64,000 nt of DNA from Streptomyces olivaceus. Its GTDB lineage: Bacteria > Actinomycetota > Actinomycetes > Streptomycetales > Streptomycetaceae. Position 1 is the stretch's first letter. Each line of letters opens with the position of its first letter. The notes beneath the pieces were generated by a model, which saw nothing but the letters and a program-made list of their open reading frames with translations, ran no database searches and was not told the DNA's origin. Where the stretch lies: contig NZ_JOFH01000029.1 of NCBI RefSeq assembly GCF_000721235.1, positions 1 through 64,000 on the forward strand. The letters run 5' to 3'. The translations under genes were made by a program, and so were the position numbers. Positions 35,868-45,452 of this stretch are shown here, one piece after another.

Positions 35868-37214
35868 GTGGCGTCGGCCGCGGCGGCGGGGACCTCACCG
35901 GGCCCCGCCGCCCCCAAGTCGCGCAGGAGCGTGACCGGCACCCGCAGGACCGTGGCGGCGCTGTTCCTGCTGCCCGCCCTGGTGCTGCTCGGCGCGCTCG
36001 TGGTCTACCCGATCGGGTACTCGCTGATCCGCAGCTTCTACGACCAGTCCGGCGACTCCTTCGCCGGATTCGACAACTACCGGGCGCTGTTCACGGACGA
36101 CGGCATCCGCACCGCCCTGAAGAACAACGTCCTCTGGGTGGTGTTCGCGCCGACGGTCGCCACCGCGCTCGGTCTGATCTTCGCGGTGCTGACCGAACGC
36201 ATCCGCTGGGGCACGGCGTTCAAGCTGGTCGTCTTCATGCCGATGGCGATCTCGATGCTGGCGGCCGGCATCATCTTCCGCCTGGTGTACGACCAGGACC
36301 CGGACAAGGGGGTCGCCAACGCGGTGTGGGTCGGGGTGCACGACACGTTCGCCGAGTCGTCCGCGTTCCCGAAGGCGCACCCGGGCCGGGAGTCGCCGCT
36401 GGAGCCGGCCGGCGGGGGCGCGTTCATCACGAAGCAGCCGGTCGGCCTCGGGGTGCCGGTCGCCCTGCCCCTCGTGGGCGTCGCCCCCGACCAGATGCCC
36501 GACTCCGCGGAGCGGGCGGCGCCCGCCGAGCCCGAGGACGGCAGGGTCACCGGCACCACCTGGCAGGACTTCACCCGCGGCAAGGGCTCCGGGACGCCGG
36601 GCGGCGTCGACGCGACCGAGCTGGGCTATGCCGGGATGCGGATCGAGGCCGTCAAGGACGGCGAGGTCGTCGCGTCGGCGGAGGCGGCCGGCGACGGCAC
36701 GTTCACGCTGCCCGCCGAGGCGGACGGGGCGCTGCTCCGGCTGCCCGCCGCCAACTTCGAGGAGCCGTACAACGGGCTGAACTGGCTCGGTCCCTCCCTC
36801 GTCACCCCGGCGGTCATCGGGTCGTACGTATGGATGTGGGCGGGTTTCGCGATGGTGCTGATCGCGGCCGGTCTCGCCGGTGTGCCGCGGGAGCTGCTCG
36901 AGGCCGCCCGGGTCGACGGCGCCAACGAGTGGCAGGTCTTCAGACGGGTCACGGTGCCGCTGCTCGCCCCGGTCCTCGCGGTCGTGGTCGTCACCCTGAT
37001 GATCAACGTGCTGAAGGTCTTCGACCTGGTCTTCATCATCGCGCCCGGCTCCTCCCAGGACGACGCGAACGTGCTCGCCCTGGAGCTGTACCGCAAGGGC
37101 TTCGCCTCCGACCAGCCGGGCATCGCCAGCGCCATCGCGGTGTTCCTGCTGCTCCTGGTGATCCCGGTGATGTGGTTCAACATAAGGCGACTGCGGCGGG
37201 AGGTACGGCGATGA
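35868..37214 (+). CDS. Sugar ABC permease, MalF-like, with large extracytoplasmic insert
   Basis: 448 residues from GTG. The usual six-helix MalF-type permease carries the EAA motif GVPRELLEAARVDGANEWQVFRRVTVPLLAP. Between helices 3 and 4 (about residues 150-302) lies an insert of about 150 residues, roughly twice what such permeases normally have there. Its latter part, TELGYAGMRIEAVKDGEVVASAEAAGDGTF, looks like a small beta-sandwich (carboxypeptidase-regulatory or Ig-like). The insert keeps frame and normal codon use, so it is real. It may contact the binding protein or wall. The gene overlaps the next by ATGA. Confidence 0.9.
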   Translation: MASAAAAGTSPGPAAPKSRRSVTGTRRTVAALFLLPALVLLGALVVYPIGYSLIRSFYDQSGDSFAGFDNYRALFTDDGIRTALKNNVLWVVFAPTVATALGLIFAVLTERIRWGTAFKLVVFMPMAISMLAAGIIFRLVYDQDPDKGVANAVWVGVHDTFAESSAFPKAHPGRESPLEPAGGGAFITKQPVGLGVPVALPLVGVAPDQMPDSAERAAPAEPEDGRVTGTTWQDFTRGKGSGTPGGVDATELGYAGMRIEAVKDGEVVASAEAAGDGTFTLPAEADGALLRLPAANFEEPYNGLNWLGPSLVTPAVIGSYVWMWAGFAMVLIAAGLAGVPRELLEAARVDGANEWQVFRRVTVPLLAPVLAVVVVTLMINVLKVFDLVFIIAPGSSQDDANVLALELYRKGFASDQPGIASAIAVFLLLLVIPVMWFNIRRLRREVRR

Positions 37215-38128
37215 CGGCTGACGGGGTTGCCCCGGCCACCACCGCTCCACCGGAGCGCGAGAGTTCCCCCAGGGCGAGGCAGTCGCTCGGCTCCCGTCTC
37301 GCCGAGGCCGCGAGCGGCGGCCTGGTCCGGGTGTTCCTGCTGGTCGTGGGCCTGTTCTGGCTGGTCCCGACGATCGGGCTGCTGCTGTCCTCGCTGCGCA
37401 CGCCCCAGGACGTGGCGGCGAGCGGCTGGTGGGAGGTCTTCACCAAGCCGTCCCAGCTGACCTTCCGGAGCTATGAGGAACTGCTGAAGAACGGGGACAT
37501 CACCTCGTCCCTCCTCAACACCGTGGCGATCACGGTCCCGGCGACCGTCCTGGTCGTGATCATCGGTGCGCTGGCCGGGTACGCCTTCGCGTGGATGGAC
37601 TTCCCGGGCCGCGACTGGTGGTTCCTGGCCGTGGTCGGTCTGCTCGTCGTCCCCGTGCAGGTCGCCCTGATCCCGATCGCCGAACTCTTCGGGAAGATCG
37701 GGCTGTTCGGTTCGGTCCTCGGCGTGATCCTGTTCCACGTCGGCTTCGGCCTGCCGTTCGCGGTGTTCCTGTTGCGGAACTTCTTCGCGGAGATCCCCCG
37801 GGAGCTGCTGGAGGCGGCGCGGCTGGACGGCGCCGGCGAACTGCGGCTGTTCGCACGGGTGGTGATGCCGCTCGGCGGGCCCGCGATCGCGAGTCTGGGC
37901 ATCTTCCAGTTCCTGTGGGTGTGGAACGACATGCTGGTCGCGCTGATCTTCTCGGACTCCGGGAGCCAGCCGATCACGGTCGCGCTGCAGACGCAGATGC
38001 GCCAGTTCGGCAACAACATCGACGTACTGGCGCCGGGAGCCTTCATCTCGATGGTGATCCCGCTGGCCGTGTTCTTCGCGTTCCAACGGCAGTTCGTCTC
38101 CGGTGTGATGGCGGGCGCCGTCAAGTAG
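37211..38128 (+). CDS. Sugar ABC permease, MalG-like
   Basis: 305 residues with six predicted helices and the EAA loop EIPRELLEAARLDGAGELRLFARVVMPLGGPA, which contacts the ATPase. It is the second permease of the importer. Its ATG overlaps the stop codon of the previous gene (ATGA). The operon ends at a terminator at 38148. No sugar hydrolase or regulator is adjacent, so the substrate stays open. Confidence 0.93.
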   Translation: MTADGVAPATTAPPERESSPRARQSLGSRLAEAASGGLVRVFLLVVGLFWLVPTIGLLLSSLRTPQDVAASGWWEVFTKPSQLTFRSYEELLKNGDITSSLLNTVAITVPATVLVVIIGALAGYAFAWMDFPGRDWWFLAVVGLLVVPVQVALIPIAELFGKIGLFGSVLGVILFHVGFGLPFAVFLLRNFFAEIPRELLEAARLDGAGELRLFARVVMPLGGPAIASLGIFQFLWVWNDMLVALIFSDSGSQPITVALQTQMRQFGNNIDVLAPGAFISMVIPLAVFFAFQRQFVSGVMAGAVK

Positions 38129-38147
38129 ACGCCATGAAACCACTCTT

Positions 38148-38180
38148 GAGGGGGTGGGCCGGTCGCCGGCCCGCCCCCTC
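38148..38180 (+). terminator. Terminator of the sugar ABC operon
   Basis: GAGGGGGTGGGCCGG pairs with CCGGCCCGCCCCCTC (15 bp, one G-T pair, TCG loop), 20 bases past the stop codon. Confidence 0.85.
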
Positions 38181-38183
38181 CTC

Positions 38184-38203
38184 CGTACGTGCACGTACGT
38201 GCA
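38184..38203. repeat. Two tandem copies of CGTACGTGCA
   Basis: A perfect 10-bp direct repeat, each unit containing the palindrome CGTACG, about 85-105 bases upstream of the first GT2-TagF gene. Candidate operator or promoter element. Confidence 0.45.
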
Positions 38204-38287
38204 CCGAATCCCCCCGAACGCCACGCGGAACGTAACCGAATCACTCCATTGGCCGTTGCCGGGCAGTAGGCCCGCGCCGACCGACCC

Positions 38288-40681
38288 ATGGATGTCCCCG
38301 TGCCCAGGTTCAGTGTCATCGTCCCCGCGTACCAGGTGCAGGCGTATCTGCACGCGTGCCTGGAGTCGGTGCTGTCCCAGTCGTACCCGGACCTCGAACT
38401 GATCGTGGTCGACGACCGCTCGCCGGACGCCTGCGGCGCGATCGCCGACGAGTTCGCCGCCCTCGACCCGCGCGTCCGCGTCGTACACCTCTCGCGGAAC
38501 CGGGGCCTGGGGCCCGCCCGCAACGCCGGCCTGGAGCGGGCCCGCGGTGACTACCTGGTCTTCCTGGACGGCGACGACACCCTGGCCCCGCACGCGCTGC
38601 GCGCGGTGGCCGACCGGCTCAAGGAGACCGGGGAGCCGGACGTCCTGGTCTACGACTACGCCCGCTCGTACCGGACCGGCGAGACCGTCCGCAACCGGGC
38701 CGCGGCGCACCTCACCGAGCAGGGCCCGGCACCGTTCCGGCTCGCGGACCGCCCGGGGCTGCTGAACCTGCTGATGGTGGCCTGGAACAAGGCGGTCCGG
38801 CGGGAGTTCGCCGAGCGCGCGGGCCTCGCCTTCCCGCCCGGCTACTACGAGGACACCCCGTGGACGTACCCGGTCCTGCTGTCCGCGCAGTCCGTCGCCA
38901 CCCTGGACCGGGTCTGCGTCCACTACCGGCAGCGCCGCACCGGCAGCATCCTCGGCACGCCCAGCGAGCGGCACCTGGACGTCTTCGCGCAGTACGACCG
39001 GGTCTTCGCGTTCCTCGACGCGCATCCGGAGCACGCCCGCTGGCGGCCGGTGCTGTACCGCCGGATGGCCGACCACCTGGCGACGGTGTTCACCCGGCCC
39101 GACCGCCTCCCGCGTCCGCTGCGCGCCGAGTTCCTGCGCCGGGCCCGCGCCCACTGCCGCCGCTACCGGGTGCCGGGCGCCCCGGCCCCGCTGGCCGTCC
39201 GGCTGCGCCACGTCCTGCTCCGGCTGGGCCTGCGCCGCACCTGGGCGGCGCTCAGGCTGGCGTCGGCGCTGCGCCGCCGGTCGGCCCGGGGCGCGGCGGT
39301 CCCCTTGCGTGCCGTGCGCCGGGCGGCCCTGCGCCTGCACTACCGCGTCCAGCGCCTGCTGCCGCTGCGCCCGGACCGCGCCGTCTTCGCGGTGGCGGGC
39401 GGCCGGGGGTACGGCTGCAACCCGGGCGCGCTGGAGGAGGCGTTCCGGCGCCTCGCGCCGCACGTGCGCACGGCGTGGGCCGCCGAGCGCGTCCACCACC
39501 ACACCGTCCCGCCCGCGACCCGCCGCCTGACCCCCGGCACGGCCGCCTACTGGACGGCCCTGGCCCGTTCCACGTACCTGGTGCACAACTCCGCCTTCGA
39601 CGCGGGCCTGGTCAGGCGCCGGGGCCAGGTCCTGGTCCAGACGCAGGCCGGGACGCCCCTGGGCCGCATGGGCCTGGACCTCGTGGAGCGGCCGGCCGCC
39701 GCGGCCGGCGCCGACCTCGGGCGGCTGCTGCGCGAGACCGGCCGCTGGGACTACGTGGTCTGCGCCAACCGCCACTCCGCCCTCACCTGGGAACGCGTCC
39801 ACCCCGGCGGCTGGACCGCCCTCGAGTACGGGCAGCCCCGCACCGACGTCTTCCAGCGGGCGAGGCCCGAGGACGTGGCCCGGCTGCGCGAGACCCTCGG
39901 CATCCCCAGGGGCACCGTCGCCGTCCTGTACGCGCCCGTGCACCGCGACTACCGGCGCACCCAGCGTGCCGTCCTGGACCTGGAGCGCCTCGTGCGCCGC
40001 CTCGGACCGCGCTTCACGGTGCTGGCGCTCGGCCTCCCCGGCGGCGGCGCCCCGCCCTCCGTCCGCGGGGACCGGCTCGACGCGGCCGGGGACCCGCTGC
40101 TCGGCGCCGGGGGCCGGCCCGCGGCGGACGCGGACCCGCTCTCCGGGGCCGGAATCCGCGTCACCCCGGCCGGGGGCCGGGTCGTCGACGTGGGCGGCCA
40201 TCCGCACGTGGAGTCGCTCTGCCTGGCCTCGGACGTCCTGGTCACCGACTACTCCCCGCTGATGTTCGACTACGCGGGCCTGGACCGGCCGATCGTGCTG
40301 CACGCCGCCGAGCCGGAGGCGTACGAGGAGGCCCGCGGAACCTATGTCGACCTGGGCTCCTTCCCGCCGGGTCCGGTCGCCCGGGACGAGGACGAGCTGA
40401 TCGGCGTCTTCGCCGGCGGCGACTGGCAGGGCGCCCGGTCGGCCCGGCTGCGGGCCGCCTTCCGGGAGCGCTTCTGCCCGTACGACGACGGGCGCGCCGC
40501 CGAGCGCGTCGTACGCCGCGTGGTGCTCGGCCAGACGCAACTGCCCCCGGTCGTACCGCTCGACGCACGCCGCCCGCCCGCCGCGGCCGTCGCCCGCTCC
40601 CCGCTGACGACGGTGCCCCGGTCCGGTGCCCCCGTACCTTCGGCGACGGCCTCTGACCGCTGCCCGTCCACCGGGAGTTAG
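38288..40681 (+). CDS. GT2 - CDP-glycerol glycerophosphotransferase fusion (copy 1)
   Basis: 797 residues. The N-terminal GT2 domain (PRFSVIVPAYQVQAYLHACL, VVDDRSPD, FLDGDDTLAP) is joined to a C-terminal TagB/TagF domain (VTDYSPLMFDYAGLDRPIV). TagF enzymes polymerize poly(glycerol phosphate) teichoic acid. In this copy the HGTPLK motif is AGTPLG (about residue 451), losing His and Lys, while HRDY (about 550) is kept. A roughly 45-residue G/D/A-rich insert follows at about 585-630. It may therefore have lost transferase activity or changed donor. The ATG at 38288 is used; GTG at 38300 gives the MPRFSV start seen in copies 2 and 3. Confidence 0.87.
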   Translation: MDVPVPRFSVIVPAYQVQAYLHACLESVLSQSYPDLELIVVDDRSPDACGAIADEFAALDPRVRVVHLSRNRGLGPARNAGLERARGDYLVFLDGDDTLAPHALRAVADRLKETGEPDVLVYDYARSYRTGETVRNRAAAHLTEQGPAPFRLADRPGLLNLLMVAWNKAVRREFAERAGLAFPPGYYEDTPWTYPVLLSAQSVATLDRVCVHYRQRRTGSILGTPSERHLDVFAQYDRVFAFLDAHPEHARWRPVLYRRMADHLATVFTRPDRLPRPLRAEFLRRARAHCRRYRVPGAPAPLAVRLRHVLLRLGLRRTWAALRLASALRRRSARGAAVPLRAVRRAALRLHYRVQRLLPLRPDRAVFAVAGGRGYGCNPGALEEAFRRLAPHVRTAWAAERVHHHTVPPATRRLTPGTAAYWTALARSTYLVHNSAFDAGLVRRRGQVLVQTQAGTPLGRMGLDLVERPAAAAGADLGRLLRETGRWDYVVCANRHSALTWERVHPGGWTALEYGQPRTDVFQRARPEDVARLRETLGIPRGTVAVLYAPVHRDYRRTQRAVLDLERLVRRLGPRFTVLALGLPGGGAPPSVRGDRLDAAGDPLLGAGGRPAADADPLSGAGIRVTPAGGRVVDVGGHPHVESLCLASDVLVTDYSPLMFDYAGLDRPIVLHAAEPEAYEEARGTYVDLGSFPPGPVARDEDELIGVFAGGDWQGARSARLRAAFRERFCPYDDGRAAERVVRRVVLGQTQLPPVVPLDARRPPAAAVARSPLTTVPRSGAPVPSATASDRCPSTGS

Positions 40682-40810
40682 CATGCCTGACAACTCATCG
40701 CGGCCCACTCCGGCCCGGCCGTCCACCGTGCGGCCGGCGGGGCGTCCGGGCCGTCGCCAGGGCCCGGCGGGGGGCTCCCGTCGGGCCAGGACAACGAGAG
40801 AAAGAGCAGT

Positions 40811-43018
40811 ATGCCCCGCTTCAGTGTCATCGTCCCGTCCCATGGGGTCGCGGGGCGGCTCTCCCGGGCGCTGGACTCGATCCTCGCCCAGTCCTTCGGC
40901 GACTTCGAGCTGATCCCGGTCTGCGACGCCCCGGAGTCCACCGCGGCGGACGTCGCCCGGGAGCGCGCCGGGCGGGACCCGAGGGTGTCGCCCGTGTACT
41001 CCCCGCCGTCGGCCGGGCTGGCCGGGGCGCGCAACGCGGGCATGGCGGCGGCGACCGGCGCCTACCTGCTGTTCCTGGACGGCGACGACGTGCTCGTGCC
41101 GGGCGCGCTGACGGCCCTGGACGCCCGGCTGACGGACACCGGCGGCGTCGACGTCCTGTACTTCGAGTACGAGCGGATGCCCTGGTGGGAGGGCGAGGCG
41201 ACCAACCCGGCCGCTCCGCTGCTGGCCAAGGCCCCGAAGGGCGCCTTCACCCCCGACCGCGCCCCCGCGCTGACCGGCGTGCAGCTGCCCGCGTGGAGCG
41301 CGGTGCACCGCCGTGCCTTCCTCGCCGAGCGGGACCTGGTCTTCCCCGACGGGCACTTCACGGACGTCGGCTTCGGCGCCCGGGTCGCGGCCCGCGCGGA
41401 GCGCGTCGCGGTGCTGCGCTCCGTCGTCGTACGGCACATGGCGCGGCGGCAGGGCAACCGGCTGAACCTGCCGGGCGCGCACCACGCGGAGCTGCTCGAC
41501 CAGACCGAGCTGGCGCTCGCGGACGCCGCCGGGCTGGGGCTGCCGGCCGAGCGCCGCGGACCGCTGTTCGAGCAGCTGTTCGCCGCGGTCCTGAAGACGG
41601 CCACCGACCCGCGACGGCTCACCCGCGGGCAGCGCCGCGCCTTCTTCCGCCGGGCCAGCCGCCTCTACCGGCAGTACCGCCCCGCCGGTTTCCGGCCGCC
41701 GGGCGGGCGCGTCGGCGTGCAGTACCGGCTGCTGGCGTCCGGGTCCTACGCCGGTTTCCGCACCCTGCGCGCCGCCAACCGGGCCGCGGGCGGTGCCGTG
41801 GCCCGCGTGCCGCGCCCGCGGGGGCTGCGCACCCGCCTGCAGTACCGCCGCGAGCTGCGCCGCCCGCTGGACCCGAACCTCGTCGTGTACTGCGCCTACT
41901 GGGGCCGCGGGTACGCCTGCAACCCGGCCGCGGTCCACGCCAAGGCCCGCGAGCTGGCCCCGCACCTGAAGTCGGTGTTCCTCGTCGAGCGCGACCAGGC
42001 GCACACCGTGCCGGGGGACGTCGACCACGCCGTCATCGGCAGCCGGCGCTACTGGGAGGTGCTGGCCCGCGCCACGTACCTGGTGAACAACGCGAACTTC
42101 GCCGAGGGCGTCGTCAAGCGCCCCGGCAGCGTGCACCTGCAGACGCAGCACGGCACGCCGCTGAAGACGATGGGCGTCGACCAGTCGACGTACCCGGTGG
42201 TGGCGGCGGCCAGCGGCAGCTTCACCAAGCTGCTCGGCCGGGTGGACCGCTGGGACTACAACCTCTCCTCCAACCGCCACTCCACCCGCGCCTGGGAACG
42301 CGCCTACCCGGGCGGTTACGAGCACCTGGAGTACGGCTATCCGCGCAACGACGTCTACCACACGGCCACGGCCGAGGACGTCGCCCGCGTCCGGCGCGAG
42401 CTGGGCGTCCCGGAGGGCAAGACGGCGGTGCTGTACGCGCCCACGCACCGGGACTACGAGAGCGGCTTCGGCGCGGGCGCCCTGGACCTGGAGGCGTTCT
42501 GCGAGGCGGCCGGCGAGGACGTGGTGGTGCTGCTGCGCGCCCACTACTTCTACGACCGGGGCGGGAAGCGGGAGCGCACCGGCCGGATCATCGACGTGAC
42601 CGCGCACCGCTCCTCGGAGGACGTGTGCCTGGCCGCCGACGCGCTGATCACGGACTACTCGTCGATCATGTTCGACTACGCCAACCTGGACCGGCCCATC
42701 GTCGTGTACGCCGACGACTGGGACGTCTACCGGGAGACCCGCGGCGTCTACTTCGACCTGATGGCGGCGCCGCCGGGACCGGTGGCGCGCACCCCGGAGG
42801 AACTGACCCGGGTCTTCGCCGAGGGCACGTACGCGGACGCGGAGTCGACCGCGCTGCGGGCGGCCTTCCGGGAACGTTTCTGCGAGTTCGACGACGGCCG
42901 GGCCGCCGAGCGCGTCGTGCGCCGGGTGCTGCTCGGCGAGCCGCCCGAGTCGCTGCCGCCCGTGGTCCCGCTCGCGGAGCGCGTCCCCGCCCCCGCCGCC
43001 ACCCTCGTCAGGAGCTGA
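40811..43018 (+). CDS. GT2 - CDP-glycerol glycerophosphotransferase fusion (copy 2)
   Basis: 735 residues with an intact architecture: GT2 domain (MPRFSVIVPSHGVAGRL, FLDGDDVLVP) and TagF domain with HGTPLKTMG (about 446), YAPTHRDY (about 546) and ITDYSSIMFDYANLDRPIV. The N-terminal domain probably adds a sugar and the C-terminal domain transfers glycerol (or another polyol) phosphate from a CDP donor, building a wall glycopolymer inside the membrane. The ATG is preceded by AGAGAAAGAGC. It lies 129 bases after copy 1 and six bases before copy 3. Confidence 0.92.
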   Translation: MPRFSVIVPSHGVAGRLSRALDSILAQSFGDFELIPVCDAPESTAADVARERAGRDPRVSPVYSPPSAGLAGARNAGMAAATGAYLLFLDGDDVLVPGALTALDARLTDTGGVDVLYFEYERMPWWEGEATNPAAPLLAKAPKGAFTPDRAPALTGVQLPAWSAVHRRAFLAERDLVFPDGHFTDVGFGARVAARAERVAVLRSVVVRHMARRQGNRLNLPGAHHAELLDQTELALADAAGLGLPAERRGPLFEQLFAAVLKTATDPRRLTRGQRRAFFRRASRLYRQYRPAGFRPPGGRVGVQYRLLASGSYAGFRTLRAANRAAGGAVARVPRPRGLRTRLQYRRELRRPLDPNLVVYCAYWGRGYACNPAAVHAKARELAPHLKSVFLVERDQAHTVPGDVDHAVIGSRRYWEVLARATYLVNNANFAEGVVKRPGSVHLQTQHGTPLKTMGVDQSTYPVVAAASGSFTKLLGRVDRWDYNLSSNRHSTRAWERAYPGGYEHLEYGYPRNDVYHTATAEDVARVRRELGVPEGKTAVLYAPTHRDYESGFGAGALDLEAFCEAAGEDVVVLLRAHYFYDRGGKRERTGRIIDVTAHRSSEDVCLAADALITDYSSIMFDYANLDRPIVVYADDWDVYRETRGVYFDLMAAPPGPVARTPEELTRVFAEGTYADAESTALRAAFRERFCEFDDGRAAERVVRRVLLGEPPESLPPVVPLAERVPAPAATLVRS

Positions 43019-43024
43019 CCCGCC

Positions 43025-45250
43025 GTGCCCCGCTTCAGCATCATCCTCCCCTGCTTCAAGGTGCAGGGCTTCCTCGGCGAGTGCCTCGACTCGGTCCTCG
43101 GCCAGTCCTTCCGGGACATCGAGGTCATCGCCGTGGACGACTGCTCGCCGGACGGCTCCGGCGCGATCCTCGACGAGTACGCCGCCCGCGACGACCGGGT
43201 GCGCGTGCTGCACCTGGAGGAGAACGCCGGCCTCGGCCGCGCCCGCAACGCGGGCATGCCGCACGCCACCGGCGACTACCTCTTCTTCCTCGACAGCGAC
43301 GACACCCTCACCCCGGGCGCCCTCGCCGCCATGGCCGACCGGCTCGCGGAGGCGGAGGACCCGGACGTGCTGGTCTTCGACTACGCGCGCACCTACTGGT
43401 GGGGCGGCACCCGGCGCAACGCCCTGGCCCGCGTGCTGGCCGAGGCGGGCGACGGCACCTTCACGTCCGCCGAGTACCCGGAGATCCTCGACCTGCTGAT
43501 GGTGGTGTGGAACAAGGTCTACCGGCGCGACTTCGTCGAGCGGGAGGGCTTCACCTTCCCGCCGGGCTACTACGAGGACACGCCCTGGACCTTCCCGGTC
43601 ATGTTCAGCGCCGAGCGCGTCGCCACGCTGGCGCGGATCTGCCTGAACTACCGCCAGCGCCGCCAGGGCAACATCCTGTCCACCACCAGCCGCAAGCACT
43701 TCGACGTCCACGCGCAGTACGAGCGGGTCTTCGCGTTCCTGGACTCCCACCCGGACCTGGCCCGCTGGCGGCCCTTCCTGCACGCCAAGATGGGCGAGCA
43801 CTGCCTGGACATCCTCTCCAAGCCGGACCGGCTGCCGCCGTCCGACAAGGAGGAGTTCTTCCGCCGTACCGCCGAGATGTTCCGCGCCTACCGGCCCGAG
43901 GGCGCCGAGACCCCGGCCGAGCTGCGCGTCCTGGAGCACGGCTACGGCGCCTACCGGCTGCGGCGGCGCTCGGGGCAGGCGTCCCGGGAGGTGCAGCGCC
44001 GCGGGAAGCAGGTGCGCGGGGCGGCCGGCACGCGGCTGCGCCGGGTGCGGACCGCGGTGAACACGCGCCGCCCGCTGGACCCGGACCTCGCGGTGTACTC
44101 GGCGTTCTCGCACCGGGGCGTGCTGGGCGACCCGGCCGCGATTTACCGCAAGGCCGCCGAGATCGCCCCGGGGCTGCGCGGCGTGTGGGTGGTGCGCGAC
44201 GAGGAGACCGCGGCGCTGCTGCCGCCGGGCACCGAGCACGTGCTCCTGAACAGCCCGGAGTACCGCCGGGTGACGGAGCGGGCCACGTACTTCGTCAACA
44301 ACGTCAACTGGCCCGGCGCCGTGGCCAAGCGCGAGGGCAGCGTCCACATCCACACCCACCAGGGCACCCCGCTCAAGTACATGGGCGCCGACCTCCTCGA
44401 CCGCCGCGGCGCCCGGCAGAACCTGGACGTGCCGGGCATGCTGCGCCGCGCCGACCGCTGGGACCACAGCCTGGTCGCGGGCCGGTACGCGGAGCGGGTG
44501 TGGGAGCGGGCGTACCCCTGCCACTTCGCGTCCGCACGCACCGGCAGCCCGCGCAACGACGTGCTGGTGAACGCGGGCCCCGACGACGGCCGCCCGGTCC
44601 GCGCACGGCTCGGGATCCCCGAGGGCGACACCGTCGTGCTGTACGCGCCGACCCGCCGCGACTACCGCAGGGACGGGCTGGTCGAGCGGATCGACCTGGC
44701 CCGGCTCGCCGCCGGGCTGGGCGAGGGCCACACGCTGGTGGTCCGCATGCACCCGTCCCTCGCCGGCGGCCCGGTGCGCGGGCTCGGCCTGTCGGAGCTG
44801 CACCGGCGGGGCGTGGTGGTCGACGCGACGGAGGAGCCGGACGTGGCGGACCTGATGCTCGCCTCCGACGTGCTGGTCACCGACTACTCCGCCCTGATGT
44901 TCGACTACGTCCTCCTGGACCGGCCGGTCGTCCTGCACGCCGACGACTGGGACACCTACACGGCGAGCCGCGGCGCCTACTTCGACGTCACCCGGGAAGC
45001 ACCCGGCCACGTCACGCGCACCCAGGGGGAGCTGGCGTCGCTGCTGGCCTCCGGCACGCACCGGGACGAGGAGTCGGCCCGGCTGCGGGCGGCGTTCCGG
45101 GAACGTTTCTGCGAGTACGAGGACGGCCGGGCCGCCGAGCGCGTCGTGCGGACGCTGATGCTGGGCGAGCCGATGCCCGAGCCGGAGCCCTCCGGCGTCC
45201 CCGGGGCGCGCGCGGTCACCACCGGGCAGGACCTGCTCTCGGCGACGTAG
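43025..45250 (+). CDS. GT2 - CDP-glycerol glycerophosphotransferase fusion (copy 3)
   Basis: 741 residues from GTG 43025 with CAGGAG upstream. The GT2 domain has MPRFSIILPCFKVQGFL, VDDCSPDGSG and FLDSDDTLTP. The TagF domain carries QGTPLKYMG (His replaced by Gln, about 445) and YAPTRRDY (His replaced by Arg, about 542), but keeps VTDYSALMFDYVLLDRPVV and gains RMHPSL. Both catalytic-type histidines are thus altered, unlike copies 2 and 4. It may be a specialised or inactive polymerase paired with copy 2. It ends at a 21-bp terminator. Confidence 0.9.
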   Translation: MPRFSIILPCFKVQGFLGECLDSVLGQSFRDIEVIAVDDCSPDGSGAILDEYAARDDRVRVLHLEENAGLGRARNAGMPHATGDYLFFLDSDDTLTPGALAAMADRLAEAEDPDVLVFDYARTYWWGGTRRNALARVLAEAGDGTFTSAEYPEILDLLMVVWNKVYRRDFVEREGFTFPPGYYEDTPWTFPVMFSAERVATLARICLNYRQRRQGNILSTTSRKHFDVHAQYERVFAFLDSHPDLARWRPFLHAKMGEHCLDILSKPDRLPPSDKEEFFRRTAEMFRAYRPEGAETPAELRVLEHGYGAYRLRRRSGQASREVQRRGKQVRGAAGTRLRRVRTAVNTRRPLDPDLAVYSAFSHRGVLGDPAAIYRKAAEIAPGLRGVWVVRDEETAALLPPGTEHVLLNSPEYRRVTERATYFVNNVNWPGAVAKREGSVHIHTHQGTPLKYMGADLLDRRGARQNLDVPGMLRRADRWDHSLVAGRYAERVWERAYPCHFASARTGSPRNDVLVNAGPDDGRPVRARLGIPEGDTVVLYAPTRRDYRRDGLVERIDLARLAAGLGEGHTLVVRMHPSLAGGPVRGLGLSELHRRGVVVDATEEPDVADLMLASDVLVTDYSALMFDYVLLDRPVVLHADDWDTYTASRGAYFDVTREAPGHVTRTQGELASLLASGTHRDEESARLRAAFRERFCEYEDGRAAERVVRTLMLGEPMPEPEPSGVPGARAVTTGQDLLSAT

Positions 45251-45277
45251 GACTGCCGGGGACTGCCGAAGACTGCC

Positions 45278-45329
45278 GGCCGGACGGTCGGTGCCGTACG
45301 GCGCGCCTTACGGCACCGACCGTCCGGCC
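45278..45329 (+). terminator. Terminator of the GT2-TagF cluster
   Basis: A perfect 21-bp stem (45278-45298 with 45309-45329) with a 10-base loop. It is preceded by three 10-base repeats of GACTGCCGRR at 45251-45280. Confidence 0.9.
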
Positions 45330-45452
45330 ACCGGGGAGCGGCTGACCGCGGCGGGAGGCTTCCGCCGCACGGGTGACATGGGTTGATGAGGGCGACCCGG
45401 CCGGGAACATACGCCAAATGTCCCGAATGCCCCGCCCCTCCTCTCCCACGTC

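Noticed and set aside
36626..45061. Leftward open frame of 2811 codons
   Set aside because: It is antisense to the ABC permeases and GT2-TagF genes. Its V/G/R/H-rich repetitive text mirrors the coding strand, with no recognisable domain.
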